DNA from: Methylococcaceae bacterium
Lineage (GTDB): Bacteria > Pseudomonadota > Gammaproteobacteria > Methylococcales > Methylomonadaceae
Reading direction: 5' to 3'
Assembly: GCA_030693065.1 (NCBI GenBank)
Contig: JAUYBL010000009.1
Span: 1-64,000 of the forward strand
DNA: 64,000 nucleotides
Below are positions 26,299 to 34,472 of the stretch, in pieces (the stretch's first letter is position 1; every line of letters begins with the position of its first letter). Below the pieces are notes generated by a model. It had not been told where the DNA came from, made no database searches, and was given only the letters and a program-made list of their open reading frames with translations. The position numbers and the translations under genes are program-made.

Positions 26299-27300
26299 AT
26301 GGGCACAATTTCCATTACCAATTTAGGCAAAGCCTACAAACAATATCCGACACGCTGGTCGCGACTTGTCGAGTGGTTTGTGCCTTTTAGTAAACCTCAG
26401 CATCAACTCAAGTGGGTATTGCAAGACATCAACTTCACCGTTAATCCTGGTGAAGCCGTCGGCATTATCGGCATCAACGGCGCCGGTAAAAGTACCCTAC
26501 TGAAAATGATCGTCGGCACGACTCAACCCACCACCGGCAGCATCAACATCACCGGACGTGTGGCAGCACTACTAGAGCTAGGCATGGGATTTCACCCCGA
26601 CTTCACAGGACGGCAAAATACTTATCTAGCCGGGCAACTATTGGGCATGAGCGTTGAAGAAATTACCAGCCTAATGCCAGAAATTGAAGCCTTTGCAGAA
26701 ATTGGCGATTACATGGATCAGCCGGTACGGGTTTATTCCAGCGGCATGCAAATGCGTGTGGCATTTAGCATCGCGACAGCACGACGCCCGGATGTGCTAA
26801 TTGTCGACGAAGCGTTATCAGTAGGCGATACCTATTTCCAACACAAAAGTTTTGACCGCATACGTGAGTTTCGCAAGCAAGGCACTACCTTGCTAATTGT
26901 CTCTCACGACAAAAGTGCAATCCAGTCCATCTGCGATCGGGCGATTCTTCTCAATGAAGGCAAGCTTGCCATGCAAGGTCAGCCTGAAGCAGTCATGGAT
27001 TATTACAACGCTATGATCGCTCACAAGGAAAACTCCAAAATAGAACAAATAGTTCTGGATATCGGCAAGGTTCAGACCATTTCAGGCACAGGTGAAGCGG
27101 AAATCGAAAATGAAACTGGATTGGTTGTTCCGCCTAGTGACCCTCTTGCACTAAGGCAAGCCATGCGCTATTTGTGGGAACATCCAGAAATAGCCGCTGA
27201 GATGGGAAAACGTGCCGAGGATAGGTATTGGAATTACTTTACAGCTGACAAAATGGTCGAGGAATATGTAAAGTTGTACCGAGAACTAGCAGGGAAGTAA
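26299..27300 (+). CDS. Wzt-like polysaccharide ABC ATPase fused to a GT4 glycosyltransferase tail
   Basis: 333 aa. Residues 1-~240 are a complete O-antigen-type ABC ATPase: Walker A GINGAGKST, RVAALLELGMGFHPDFTGRQ, signature YSSGMQMRVAFSIATARRPD and Walker B VLIVDEALSVGD. A normal Wzt continues with a carbohydrate-binding domain, whose first strand (KVQTISGTGEAEI) is seen up to about residue 269. The next residues (from ~272: ETGLVVPPSDPLALRQAMRY, then EMGKRAEDRYWNYF) are the C-terminal end of GT4 glycosyltransferases. The joint near 27100-27120 keeps the frame. It looks like a deletion that removed the rest of wzt and most of a glycosyltransferase gene. Confidence 0.85.
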   Translation: MGTISITNLGKAYKQYPTRWSRLVEWFVPFSKPQHQLKWVLQDINFTVNPGEAVGIIGINGAGKSTLLKMIVGTTQPTTGSINITGRVAALLELGMGFHPDFTGRQNTYLAGQLLGMSVEEITSLMPEIEAFAEIGDYMDQPVRVYSSGMQMRVAFSIATARRPDVLIVDEALSVGDTYFQHKSFDRIREFRKQGTTLLIVSHDKSAIQSICDRAILLNEGKLAMQGQPEAVMDYYNAMIAHKENSKIEQIVLDIGKVQTISGTGEAEIENETGLVVPPSDPLALRQAMRYLWEHPEIAAEMGKRAEDRYWNYFTADKMVEEYVKLYRELAGK

Positions 27301-27503
27301 TTGCCGTTCAGTACCTACTTGGATATGGGCATAAATTTAAATTGATAGAAAATGAATAGCGCGGCTGAAATTATTTCCGTTTTTTTAGACTCAATACCTA
27401 TCCAATATTCAATTTATAGGCTCTTGACTGTATAGTAGCCGCCAGCCGAAGGTTGATCGTCAACTAAAGGTTTATGTTTAACCCTACATTATTGAGGTGA
27501 GCC

Positions 27504-28070
27504 ATGAAATTACTAATGCATTCCCTTTCTTTATCGCTAGTAGTGGGTTGCTTGTTTGCAACATCGGTATCTGCGGCTGATGCCAAGGCCGGTGAACAAA
27601 AAGCCGAAGCGTGCGTTGGCTGTCACGGCCAGAATGGCAATAGCAATAGTCCGCAATGGCCTAAGTTAGCAGGGCAACAACCGACCTATATTGAAACTCA
27701 ACTTAAAGCGTTCAAATCGGGTCATCGCAGCAATACTATGATGCAGGCCATCGCTACTAATTTAACCGATGGTGATATTGACGACTTAGCCGCTTATTTT
27801 TCTAGCCAAAAACCTGCCAGTGCGGGTGCCGATGCTATTTTGGCAAAAGCGGGTCAGCCTAAAGCGAGTATGTGTTTGGGGTGCCACGGTATTCAGGGTG
27901 AAGGTAAAGGCCAATTTCCTCGCCTTGCCGGACAACATCCTAATTATCTAGTGTCGCAATTAGCAAACTTTAAAAACGGTTCTCGTAAAAGCGGTCCCAT
28001 GCAAGGGGTAGTATCCAGTTTATCCGATCAAGATTATAAGGAATTAGCGGCTTATTTTGGTTCGTTATAA
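27504..28070 (+). CDS. Diheme cytochrome c4
   Basis: 188 aa: a signal peptide (MKLLMHSLSLSLVVGCLFAT) and two cytochrome c domains, each with CXXCH (CVGCHG about residue 37, CLGCHG about residue 127) and the repeated pattern PRLAGQHPNYLVSQL/PKLAGQQPTYIETQL and a Met ligand in TMMQAI and GPMQGV. It is a periplasmic electron carrier between the bc1 complex and a terminal oxidase. AGGTGAG precedes the start. A strong terminator follows. Confidence 0.95.
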   Translation: MKLLMHSLSLSLVVGCLFATSVSAADAKAGEQKAEACVGCHGQNGNSNSPQWPKLAGQQPTYIETQLKAFKSGHRSNTMMQAIATNLTDGDIDDLAAYFSSQKPASAGADAILAKAGQPKASMCLGCHGIQGEGKGQFPRLAGQHPNYLVSQLANFKNGSRKSGPMQGVVSSLSDQDYKELAAYFGSL

Positions 28071-28084
28071 ACTTTCGAGCCTAA

Positions 28085-28114
28085 GCACTTCGATAAACTC
28101 AGTACGAACGGCAC
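28085..28114. repeat. CCGTTCG-family repeat unit (solo)
   Basis: GCACTTCGATAAACTCAGTA continues into CGAACGGCAC. Its complement differs from 21308-21337 at 2 of 30 positions. This is a single arm without the inverted partner, located between the cytochrome c4 stop and its terminator. Confidence 0.6.
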
Positions 28115-28126
28115 CTTATAATTATT

Positions 28127-28156
28127 AAAAAAGGCGGCATTAATGCCGCCTTTTTT
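28127..28156 (+). terminator. Rho-independent terminator of cytochrome c4
   Basis: A perfect 13-bp stem (AAAAAAGGCGGCA at 28127-28139 with TGCCGCCTTTTTT at 28144-28156) and a TTAA loop with built-in T-run. The A-run on the other side would also let it work on the opposite strand. Confidence 0.9.
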
Positions 28157-28241
28157 ATGCTCTGCACAAATGCATCCTGCAAAAGCCTTACTTGTGCTTT
28201 ATCATTGCCGCAAAAAACCATAAAGCCCCATTATTAGAGCT

Positions 28242-30467
28242 ATGACTGTATCGAAACCAAAAAGTAACTTTTCTCTGATCTTGTTATTTGCTGCGACTTT
28301 GTTTTTCAGCGCATCGCTAATGTTTTTGCTGCAACCGCTGTTTGGCAAGATTTTATTACCCTTGTTAGGTGGTTCTCCGGCGGTGTGGAACACCTGCATG
28401 GTGTTTTATCAAAGCATTTTGTTTTTGGGTTATCTATATGCGCATTATGTCTCGACCAAATTACAACCTCGTCTGCAGATACATTTACACGCTGCGATTA
28501 TTCTGATTAGCTTTTTAGCATTGCCACTGGCTTTACCTGAAAATAACGCGCCGCCTACGCTTGAAAATCCAACTTTCTGGCTGCTATCAACTTTGTTTCT
28601 GGCAATCGGCTTGCCTTTTTTTGTGGTATCAACGACCGCGCCGTTGATGCAAAAATGGTTTTCTACCCTCGGTCATCAATCTAGCAACGATCCTTATTTT
28701 CTCTATGCCGCAAGTAATGCGGGCAGCTTACTGGCACTACTCAGCTATCCATTTATCGTTGAACCGTCAATTGGTCTGGAGCATCAAAAAATTTACTGGA
28801 GTATCGGCTATGTTGTTCTATCTCTGCTAATAGCGGGATGCGCATTTCGAGTTTGGAACAATCGTAGCGAACCAACGCTTAAAGTCGCTGAACCTCGATC
28901 TATGACAGCTGCCCCGGATATTTATCAGAAATTACACTGGCTGGCGCTGGCTTTTGTGCCTTCAAGCCTGTTACTGGGCTTAACCAACTTCATCAGTACC
29001 GACATCGCGTCTGTGCCGCTACTGTGGATTATTCCGCTGACGCTGTACCTGCTGTCCTTTATTATCGTTTTTTCAACATGGAACGATAAAACCCACTTGG
29101 TCATGGTGCGACTGCAAGCCTATTTTTTGCTGCCTTTTCTGATCTATGCCTTTATCAACCCTGCAGATTTACCCTATTGGGGTTATTTAGTATTACACCT
29201 GTTGGCGTTTTTCTTTGCCGTCATGGTTTGTCATGGCGAACTTGCAAGCAGTCGACCCAGTACCGAGCATTTAACTACCTATTATTTAATTATGTCGTTT
29301 GCCGGCATGTTGGGCGGGATGTTTAATACTTTTGTAGCGCCTTTTATTTTTGACGGTATTTACGAATACCCGATTATGATTATTGCCGCCTTATTGCTGC
29401 GCCCGACCAGCACAATTTCAATTCCAAGTGCACTTAAGCAACTGATAGGACCTGTCCTGCTGATGGTTATCGGCCTTGTGCTTTATGTCAAAATCGATAA
29501 TTTACTCGATTATTTCGATACTATTGCCATCACCTTAATTGTCTTGAGCTGTCTTGGCTTTGCACTAAGAACACGTCCGATTGCTTATTCGGGGCTGACC
29601 GGGGCAATTATTTTTCTCAGCCTAGGCATGCATGGCCTATCGACGCATACGCTATATCAAGAACGCTCGTTTTTTGGCGTAATGGCCGTCCGTGAAGGCG
29701 TATTGACCAATGAACAAAGTCAGCCAGAAATCTATCACGAGCTATTTCATGGCACCACCAAGCATGGCGCGCAACGGTTAACCTCCGAAGAAAACAAAAC
29801 TCCGCTCACTTATTACAGTCGCCCGGGACCGATGGGACAATTATTCAAGGAATTTGACGACCAGGACCAGAACTGGACTATTGGCGTCGTCGGCCTGGGA
29901 GCCGGTGCATTAAGCTGTTATGCCAAAGATCAACAACAGTGGACGCTTTATGAAATTGATCCGTTAGTGGTGACCATCGCCCGTAATCCACTTTATTTCA
30001 GTTATCTCTCGCAATGCAATGAACAAGCAACGATGAAGATAGGGGATGCGCGTTTGTCACTCGCAAACGAACCGGATGGCAAATTTGATTTAATTGTAAT
30101 GGATGCGTTTAGTTCCGATTCGGTACCCACACACTTATTAACTGAAGAAGCATTGGCACTGTATTTCAAAAAGCTAAAACCTGAAGGCATGGTCGCTTTT
30201 CATATTACCAATCGCCATTTGTTATTAAAAAAGGTGCTGTCTATACATGCTGAGCATATGAAGGTTGCAGCCTTACTGCAAGAATTCAAACCTCAGCGAG
30301 AAATGCCGTTGGTGGTTGCAACCGATTGGGTGGTAATGGCCAAAAATCCCAAAACGCTGGAACCCTTGGCTTTAAGTCGTATTGGTAGTTGGCAAAAAAT
30401 GCCTTTATATTTTGATATGCCGCCCTGGACGGATGACTTCACCAATATTATTAGCATTTGGAAGTAG
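28242..30467 (+). CDS. Membrane-fused spermidine synthase-like protein
   Basis: 741 aa. The N-terminal ~480 residues form some twelve hydrophobic helices (for example LILLFAATLFFSASLMFLLQ, FLAIGLPFFVVSTTAPLMQK). The C-terminal ~230 residues are a Rossmann methyltransferase-like domain of the polyamine synthase superfamily: IGVVGLGAGALSCYA binds the nucleosyl co-substrate, TLYEIDPLVVTIAR is the acidic strand, and DLIVMDAFSSDSVPTHLLTE holds the catalytic-site Asp. Many bacteria carry such fusions of unknown substrate, so polyamine synthesis is not assured. It is monocistronic, between a terminator and a palindromic repeat. Confidence 0.8.
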   Translation: MTVSKPKSNFSLILLFAATLFFSASLMFLLQPLFGKILLPLLGGSPAVWNTCMVFYQSILFLGYLYAHYVSTKLQPRLQIHLHAAIILISFLALPLALPENNAPPTLENPTFWLLSTLFLAIGLPFFVVSTTAPLMQKWFSTLGHQSSNDPYFLYAASNAGSLLALLSYPFIVEPSIGLEHQKIYWSIGYVVLSLLIAGCAFRVWNNRSEPTLKVAEPRSMTAAPDIYQKLHWLALAFVPSSLLLGLTNFISTDIASVPLLWIIPLTLYLLSFIIVFSTWNDKTHLVMVRLQAYFLLPFLIYAFINPADLPYWGYLVLHLLAFFFAVMVCHGELASSRPSTEHLTTYYLIMSFAGMLGGMFNTFVAPFIFDGIYEYPIMIIAALLLRPTSTISIPSALKQLIGPVLLMVIGLVLYVKIDNLLDYFDTIAITLIVLSCLGFALRTRPIAYSGLTGAIIFLSLGMHGLSTHTLYQERSFFGVMAVREGVLTNEQSQPEIYHELFHGTTKHGAQRLTSEENKTPLTYYSRPGPMGQLFKEFDDQDQNWTIGVVGLGAGALSCYAKDQQQWTLYEIDPLVVTIARNPLYFSYLSQCNEQATMKIGDARLSLANEPDGKFDLIVMDAFSSDSVPTHLLTEEALALYFKKLKPEGMVAFHITNRHLLLKKVLSIHAEHMKVAALLQEFKPQREMPLVVATDWVVMAKNPKTLEPLALSRIGSWQKMPLYFDMPPWTDDFTNIISIWK

Positions 30468-30485
30468 AAGGTCGTGGATTGGATT

Positions 30486-30627
30486 AAGGGGATCTCTAAA
30501 AATTGCACTTCGACAAGCTCAGTACCCACAGGGCATAAATGCGAACGGTTATCTCATTAAATCGATTACTTATCCGTTCGTGCTGAGCCTGTCGAAGCAT
30601 GAATGGATAATTTTTAGAGGTTCCCTT
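30486..30627. repeat. MITE-like repeat, CCGTTCG family (copy 2, complete)
   Basis: The ends are inverted repeats: 30486-30504 (AAGGGGATCTCTAAAAATT) and the complement of 30609-30627 match at 17 of 19 positions. Inside, GCACTTCGACAAGCTCAGTA (30505-30524) faces its inverted homologue GCTGAGCCTGTCGAAGCAT (30582-30600). At 142 bp without a gene it is a candidate non-autonomous mobile element and may also terminate the convergent genes. Confidence 0.65.
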
Positions 30628-30633
30628 TAACGC

Positions 30634-32265
30634 TCAAAGCTTTAACATTGATTCAAGATCTGGTGTCTCAGCCAATATTTTGGCAGAAAGTAGTCCAACA
30701 TTTTGCCCTCTGAAAGGGTAATGGTAAGCAAGTATAGGCTCTAGCGCTGCTTTAGATGATTCACCGTAAGTAACAATAACGTAGCCATTTTGATGACTCG
30801 CAGCCCAGCTGTGTAAAGCGTTGCTATCTGAAATCTCGGTAATTGGACGTTCGAGTCGACCGGTAAAGTGGTATTGACCATGATAATTGACACCAAACAA
30901 GGCGATATCGCGACTTTCCTTCATTAACGCAGCAATTTTTCCTGCAACGATTGACGTATCGTAACGGTCGGCTTTGATGGAAAAAAAACCACATGAAATC
31001 ATCAAGACTGCGGTGATGGTTCCGATACAGACATATAAAACCGCTTCTCGTAAATCCAATGCTTTGGCAAAAACCAGCACAACTGACACGCCCAAAAGTA
31101 TCTCTCCCCACACGGGAGAAAGTAACGAGAACTCTGGCCGCCACTGAAAAATTTGGTTAAGCCACGGAAACAATCCCAACACTATGCCCAATATCGCCAG
31201 CACCGCCACAATAATGACATGAGCGCGCTTACTGCGATGCAAATCCTGAATTTCATCAATAGTTCTAGCCAATAGTAATGCCAGACCCGGCACTAAAGGC
31301 ATTAAATAATGCAGCCGCTTGCCGCTGACCAATGAAAATGCAATAAAAACCGGTAATCCCCAGGCTAGGCAGAAGCGAATACCGGCATCTTGCGAACTTA
31401 CTTTGCGTAGTCCAGACCAAAATGGCCCAAACAATACCCATGGCAACAGCAGCAGCGGCAGAGTTTCCAGATACCACCACCACGGCAATCGATGGGCGAA
31501 AGATTCCACTAATCGGCCGCTGGTTTGCCCCAAGAATATGGCATTTCTGTATGCTTGACCGCCGGCAATGCCGGCAGGTATTGCCCAACTAAGCGCAATA
31601 ACGGCACCTATTACAATGGAAAGTCCTAATCCTAAATACCATTGCCGCCAGCGAAAATTGATTTTTTGCTTACCCATCCACCATGGCGCTAGCAGCGCGA
31701 CGGGTAATAAATGCAATAAAATCACCGGTCCTTTACTAAACACCCCGCCGCCAATCGCCACACCTAATAATAACCAGCGACGAAAGGTTAGTCCTGCGTA
31801 AGCCAATCGTTGCAGACTGTAAATGCCTAGCACCACAAAAAATGCCAGCATCATGTCGAACATGGTCAACGTGCTGTAGATGTTCCAAAAAAACAGGCTA
31901 AGTAATACTAGCGGAGCTAAATCTTCAACTTGTTTACGGTCTGGCCACAAGTTTCTGGCTATTAACGCCGATAAATATAGGGTTGCGAGAGAAAACAACG
32001 GGGCAATGAGTCGTAGTGACCAATCATTGACACCAAACAACCACCAGCTTGCGGTCATTAACCAAAACAATAACGGCGGTTTATGGCTATAAGTTTCGCC
32101 GTTCAAATGTGGCACTAGATAATCGTGGCTAAACCACATTTCCCAAGCAACCGCCGCATAACGGGTTTCATCAATCGGGAATAATGGTCGAAATATCAGA
32201 CTAACTGATATTAAAAGCGCCCAGAGAAGAAAAATCCACAGTTTGACAGGCAATAATTGCAACAT
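30634..32265 (-). CDS. ArnT/PMT-like glycosyltransferase, GT39 or GT83 family
   Basis: A 543-aa polytopic membrane protein with 10 or more helices and a short C-terminal soluble part. The first periplasmic loop has the family motif PLFPIDETRYAAVAWEM (Asp/Glu catalytic pair), followed by YSHKPPLLFWLMTASWWLFG. Such enzymes move a sugar from an undecaprenyl-phosphate carrier to lipid A or a protein on the periplasmic side. It is the last gene of a three-gene operon with a GT2 and a small LAB_N protein, which together could make, flip and transfer one sugar. Confidence 0.85.
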   Translation of the reverse strand: MLQLLPVKLWIFLLWALLISVSLIFRPLFPIDETRYAAVAWEMWFSHDYLVPHLNGETYSHKPPLLFWLMTASWWLFGVNDWSLRLIAPLFSLATLYLSALIARNLWPDRKQVEDLAPLVLLSLFFWNIYSTLTMFDMMLAFFVVLGIYSLQRLAYAGLTFRRWLLLGVAIGGGVFSKGPVILLHLLPVALLAPWWMGKQKINFRWRQWYLGLGLSIVIGAVIALSWAIPAGIAGGQAYRNAIFLGQTSGRLVESFAHRLPWWWYLETLPLLLLPWVLFGPFWSGLRKVSSQDAGIRFCLAWGLPVFIAFSLVSGKRLHYLMPLVPGLALLLARTIDEIQDLHRSKRAHVIIVAVLAILGIVLGLFPWLNQIFQWRPEFSLLSPVWGEILLGVSVVLVFAKALDLREAVLYVCIGTITAVLMISCGFFSIKADRYDTSIVAGKIAALMKESRDIALFGVNYHGQYHFTGRLERPITEISDSNALHSWAASHQNGYVIVTYGESSKAALEPILAYHYPFRGQNVGLLSAKILAETPDLESMLKL

Positions 32266-32289
32266 GGGGGCGGGAATAATGCAGCGAAG

Positions 32290-32574
32290 TTAATCGATTT
32301 TTAGATTTTTTCGTTCGTAAACAACGAAATATAAATTTCTAAAATATATGAATAGACCACTTAATTGGCCAACAATAAACACAGGATCTTGTCGATAAAT
32401 CGCATAGGCAGATAATGTTAAGCCACCTGCAATACTGAAATACCAAAATGCGATGGGGAATACGCTTTTTTTCTCCCGCTCACTTTTAATCCATTGCACT
32501 ATAAATCTGGCAGAAAATAATGCCTGACCAACAAAACCGATAATCAGCCAAATAGTTTCTTTATCAACACTCAC
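32290..32574 (-). CDS. LAB_N-domain membrane protein
   Basis: A 94-aa protein with three helices that matches the lipid-A-disaccharide synthase N-terminal domain family: IIGFVGQALFSARFIVQWIK, SVFPIAFWYFSIAGGLTLSA, FIVGQLSGLFIYFRNLYFV. Stand-alone members accompany GT2/GT39 pairs and may help move the lipid-linked sugar across the membrane; that role is inferred. It overlaps the GT2 gene by 4 nt. Confidence 0.88.
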   Translation of the reverse strand: MSVDKETIWLIIGFVGQALFSARFIVQWIKSEREKKSVFPIAFWYFSIAGGLTLSAYAIYRQDPVFIVGQLSGLFIYFRNLYFVVYERKNLKID

Positions 32575-33290
32575 TCTTCAACCTCTGCTATTTTTGCACG
32601 CTTTATCAGCCAGATAACTCCAAGCAAATCAATAACTCCCGCCCACAGTCTATCTAACGTGCCGTATTTTGAATTACCGCTGGTTCGGGCTCTATGGTTA
32701 ACTGACTCGGAAATAACTTGTCCGCCTGCTCTCAAGATTAATGCCGGTAAAAATCGGTGCATATGATCAAAATAAGGTAATTCCAAAAATTTATCCCGGA
32801 AAAAAACCTTCAAGCCGCAACCGGTATCTGGCGTTTTATCACCCAGCAACGTTGAGCGCACAGAATTTGCCACTTTAGATGAAAACAGCCGCCAAGCAGA
32901 ATCATGTCGCTTGTTCCGCCAACCAGCAACCATCGCTAAGTTAACGGTTTGCTGGTGTTTCTGTATTAGAACATCGTATAAACGAGGAATATCAGCTGGA
33001 TCATTTTGTCCATCACCATCAAGGGTTGCGATATATGGGTATTGCGCAGCCCTTACCCCAGTATAAATTGCAGTGCTTTGACCACAAGCATAGCGATGCC
33101 GAATAACTCTTAGACGGTCAAATTGATGACGTGCTTGTTGTAACACTGCAGAGGTATCGTCAGTACTCCCATCGTCAATATAAATAATTTCATAATTATT
33201 TGCTTGCTGCATAGCCGCATCAATTTCCGTAATTAAGGAAATAATATTTTCAGCTTCATTATGAACGGGAACTACTACAGAAATATTCAC
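32571..33290 (-). CDS. GT2 glycosyltransferase, polyprenyl-phosphate sugar synthase type
   Basis: 239 aa, soluble GT-A fold of the dolichyl/undecaprenyl-phosphate mannose synthase type: ISVVVPVHNEAENI at the N-terminus, IIYIDDGSTDDTS, the DXD block LDGDGQNDPADIP and the acceptor-side RTSGNSKYGTLDRLW. It probably charges undecaprenyl phosphate with a sugar for the GT39 enzyme. A shared terminator lies just upstream. Confidence 0.9.
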   Translation of the reverse strand: MNISVVVPVHNEAENIISLITEIDAAMQQANNYEIIYIDDGSTDDTSAVLQQARHQFDRLRVIRHRYACGQSTAIYTGVRAAQYPYIATLDGDGQNDPADIPRLYDVLIQKHQQTVNLAMVAGWRNKRHDSAWRLFSSKVANSVRSTLLGDKTPDTGCGLKVFFRDKFLELPYFDHMHRFLPALILRAGGQVISESVNHRARTSGNSKYGTLDRLWAGVIDLLGVIWLIKRAKIAEVEE

Positions 33291-33322
33291 TAATTACCTT
33301 AAGCAGATGATAAATGACAAAA

Positions 33323-33356
33323 AAAAGGGCGGCATTAATTAAAATGCCGCCCTTTT
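33323..33356. terminator. Bidirectional terminator between rpsI and the GT operon
   Basis: A perfect 14-bp stem (AAAAGGGCGGCATT at 33323-33336, AATGCCGCCCTTTT at 33343-33356) with a 6-nt AT loop. On the minus strand it ends the rplM-rpsI transcript before the GT2 gene. It strongly resembles the terminator at 28127. Confidence 0.85.
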
Positions 33357-33504
33357 ATTTTTAAGATGTAACAACAGTAGCCGCTTTAATTTTAACTTCC
33401 ATCACATAAATACTGACATGTGTTAAGTTTAAATTAATCTCATTAAACAACTATGAGAACTAACTTTATAGCGACAAATGCTGTTCCAAATACTAATGAA
33501 AAAA

Positions 33505-33897
33505 TTAACGCTTTGAGTATTGAGGGCGTTTTCTTGCCTTATGTAAACCAACTTTTTTACGTTCTACAATACGAGAATCGCGAGTCACAAAGCCGGCTTT
33601 TCTTAATGCTGGACGTAATGTTTCGTCATAAACCATTAACGCACGGGTTAAACCATGACGTATTGCACCAGCTTGACCAGAAGGACCTCCGCCTTTAACA
33701 ATTACGTTAATATCGAATTTACCTTCTAATTGAACACATTCAAGCGGCTGGCGAGATACCATCTGGTCGGTTTTCCGTCCAAAATAATCTTCGATAGTCT
33801 TTTTGTTGATTGTAATTTTACCAGTGCCTGTCGTTGCATATACACGTGCAATTGCACTTTTGCGCCGACCTGTTCCGTAATACTGAGCTGCTGCCAT
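33505..33897 (-). CDS. rpsI: Ribosomal protein uS9
   Basis: 130 aa, ending in the conserved [11 protein letters not shown] tail that reaches the P-site tRNA. The start [20 protein letters not shown] and the [19 protein letters not shown] block are standard. It follows rplM by 11 nt, the universal pairing. Confidence 0.98.
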   Translation of the reverse strand: MAAAQYYGTGRRKSAIARVYATTGTGKITINKKTIEDYFGRKTDQMVSRQPLECVQLEGKFDINVIVKGGGPSGQAGAIRHGLTRALMVYDETLRPALRKAGFVTRDSRIVERKKVGLHKARKRPQYSKR

Positions 33898-33908
33898 AGT
33901 CTACCCGC

Positions 33909-34337
33909 TTATAATTCTAAAACTTTCGGCTGTTGAGCCTGATGATCGTGTTCAGGACCTGCATAAACTTTCAATTTCTTGAACATTGCACGACCCAGTG
34001 GATTATTAGGTAACATTCCCTTTACTGCCGTATTCAAAATACGATCAGGAAAAGTTTTTCTTAATTTACCCAAGCTAACGGTCTTTAAATTACCGATATA
34101 GCCTGTATGGTGCTGATACAATTTATCTTTTTCTTTATTGCCTGTAACACCAATTTTCTCGGCGTTAACGACAATAATGTAATCACCGGTATCAACATGC
34201 GGTGTATATTCTGGCTTGTGTTTACCACGAAGACGACGTGCAATCTCAGAAGCAAGGCGACCTAAAGTCTTTCCTTCTGCATCAACAACGTACCAATCGC
34301 GTTTAACTTCTGCTGGCTTTGCACTAAATGTTTTCAT
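33909..34337 (-). CDS. rplM: Ribosomal protein uL13
   Basis: 142 aa with the expected [20 protein letters not shown] start, [32 protein letters not shown] and [18 protein letters not shown]. It is the first gene of the rplM-rpsI transcript, with a promoter candidate 41-70 nt upstream. Confidence 0.98.
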   Translation of the reverse strand: MKTFSAKPAEVKRDWYVVDAEGKTLGRLASEIARRLRGKHKPEYTPHVDTGDYIIVVNAEKIGVTGNKEKDKLYQHHTGYIGNLKTVSLGKLRKTFPDRILNTAVKGMLPNNPLGRAMFKKLKVYAGPEHDHQAQQPKVLEL

Positions 34338-34378
34338 TTTACTTAGGCTTACGTTAAAGGCTTGATTAAAAGTTGGTC

Positions 34379-34407
34379 ATATTACTAAACATCGCCTGAT
34401 TTTTCAA
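34379..34407 (-). promoter_or_regulatory. Putative sigma-70 promoter of rplM-rpsI
   Basis: On the minus strand TTGAAA (34407-34402), a 17-nt spacer and TAATAT (34384-34379). Five of six and four of six consensus bases match. The position just before a ribosomal operon supports it. Confidence 0.5.
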
Positions 34408-34472
34408 ACTTATTTCCGACTTTTAAGGGACTTAAGTAGATGTTAAAAACCATTTAGACCAACGAAGCTAAC

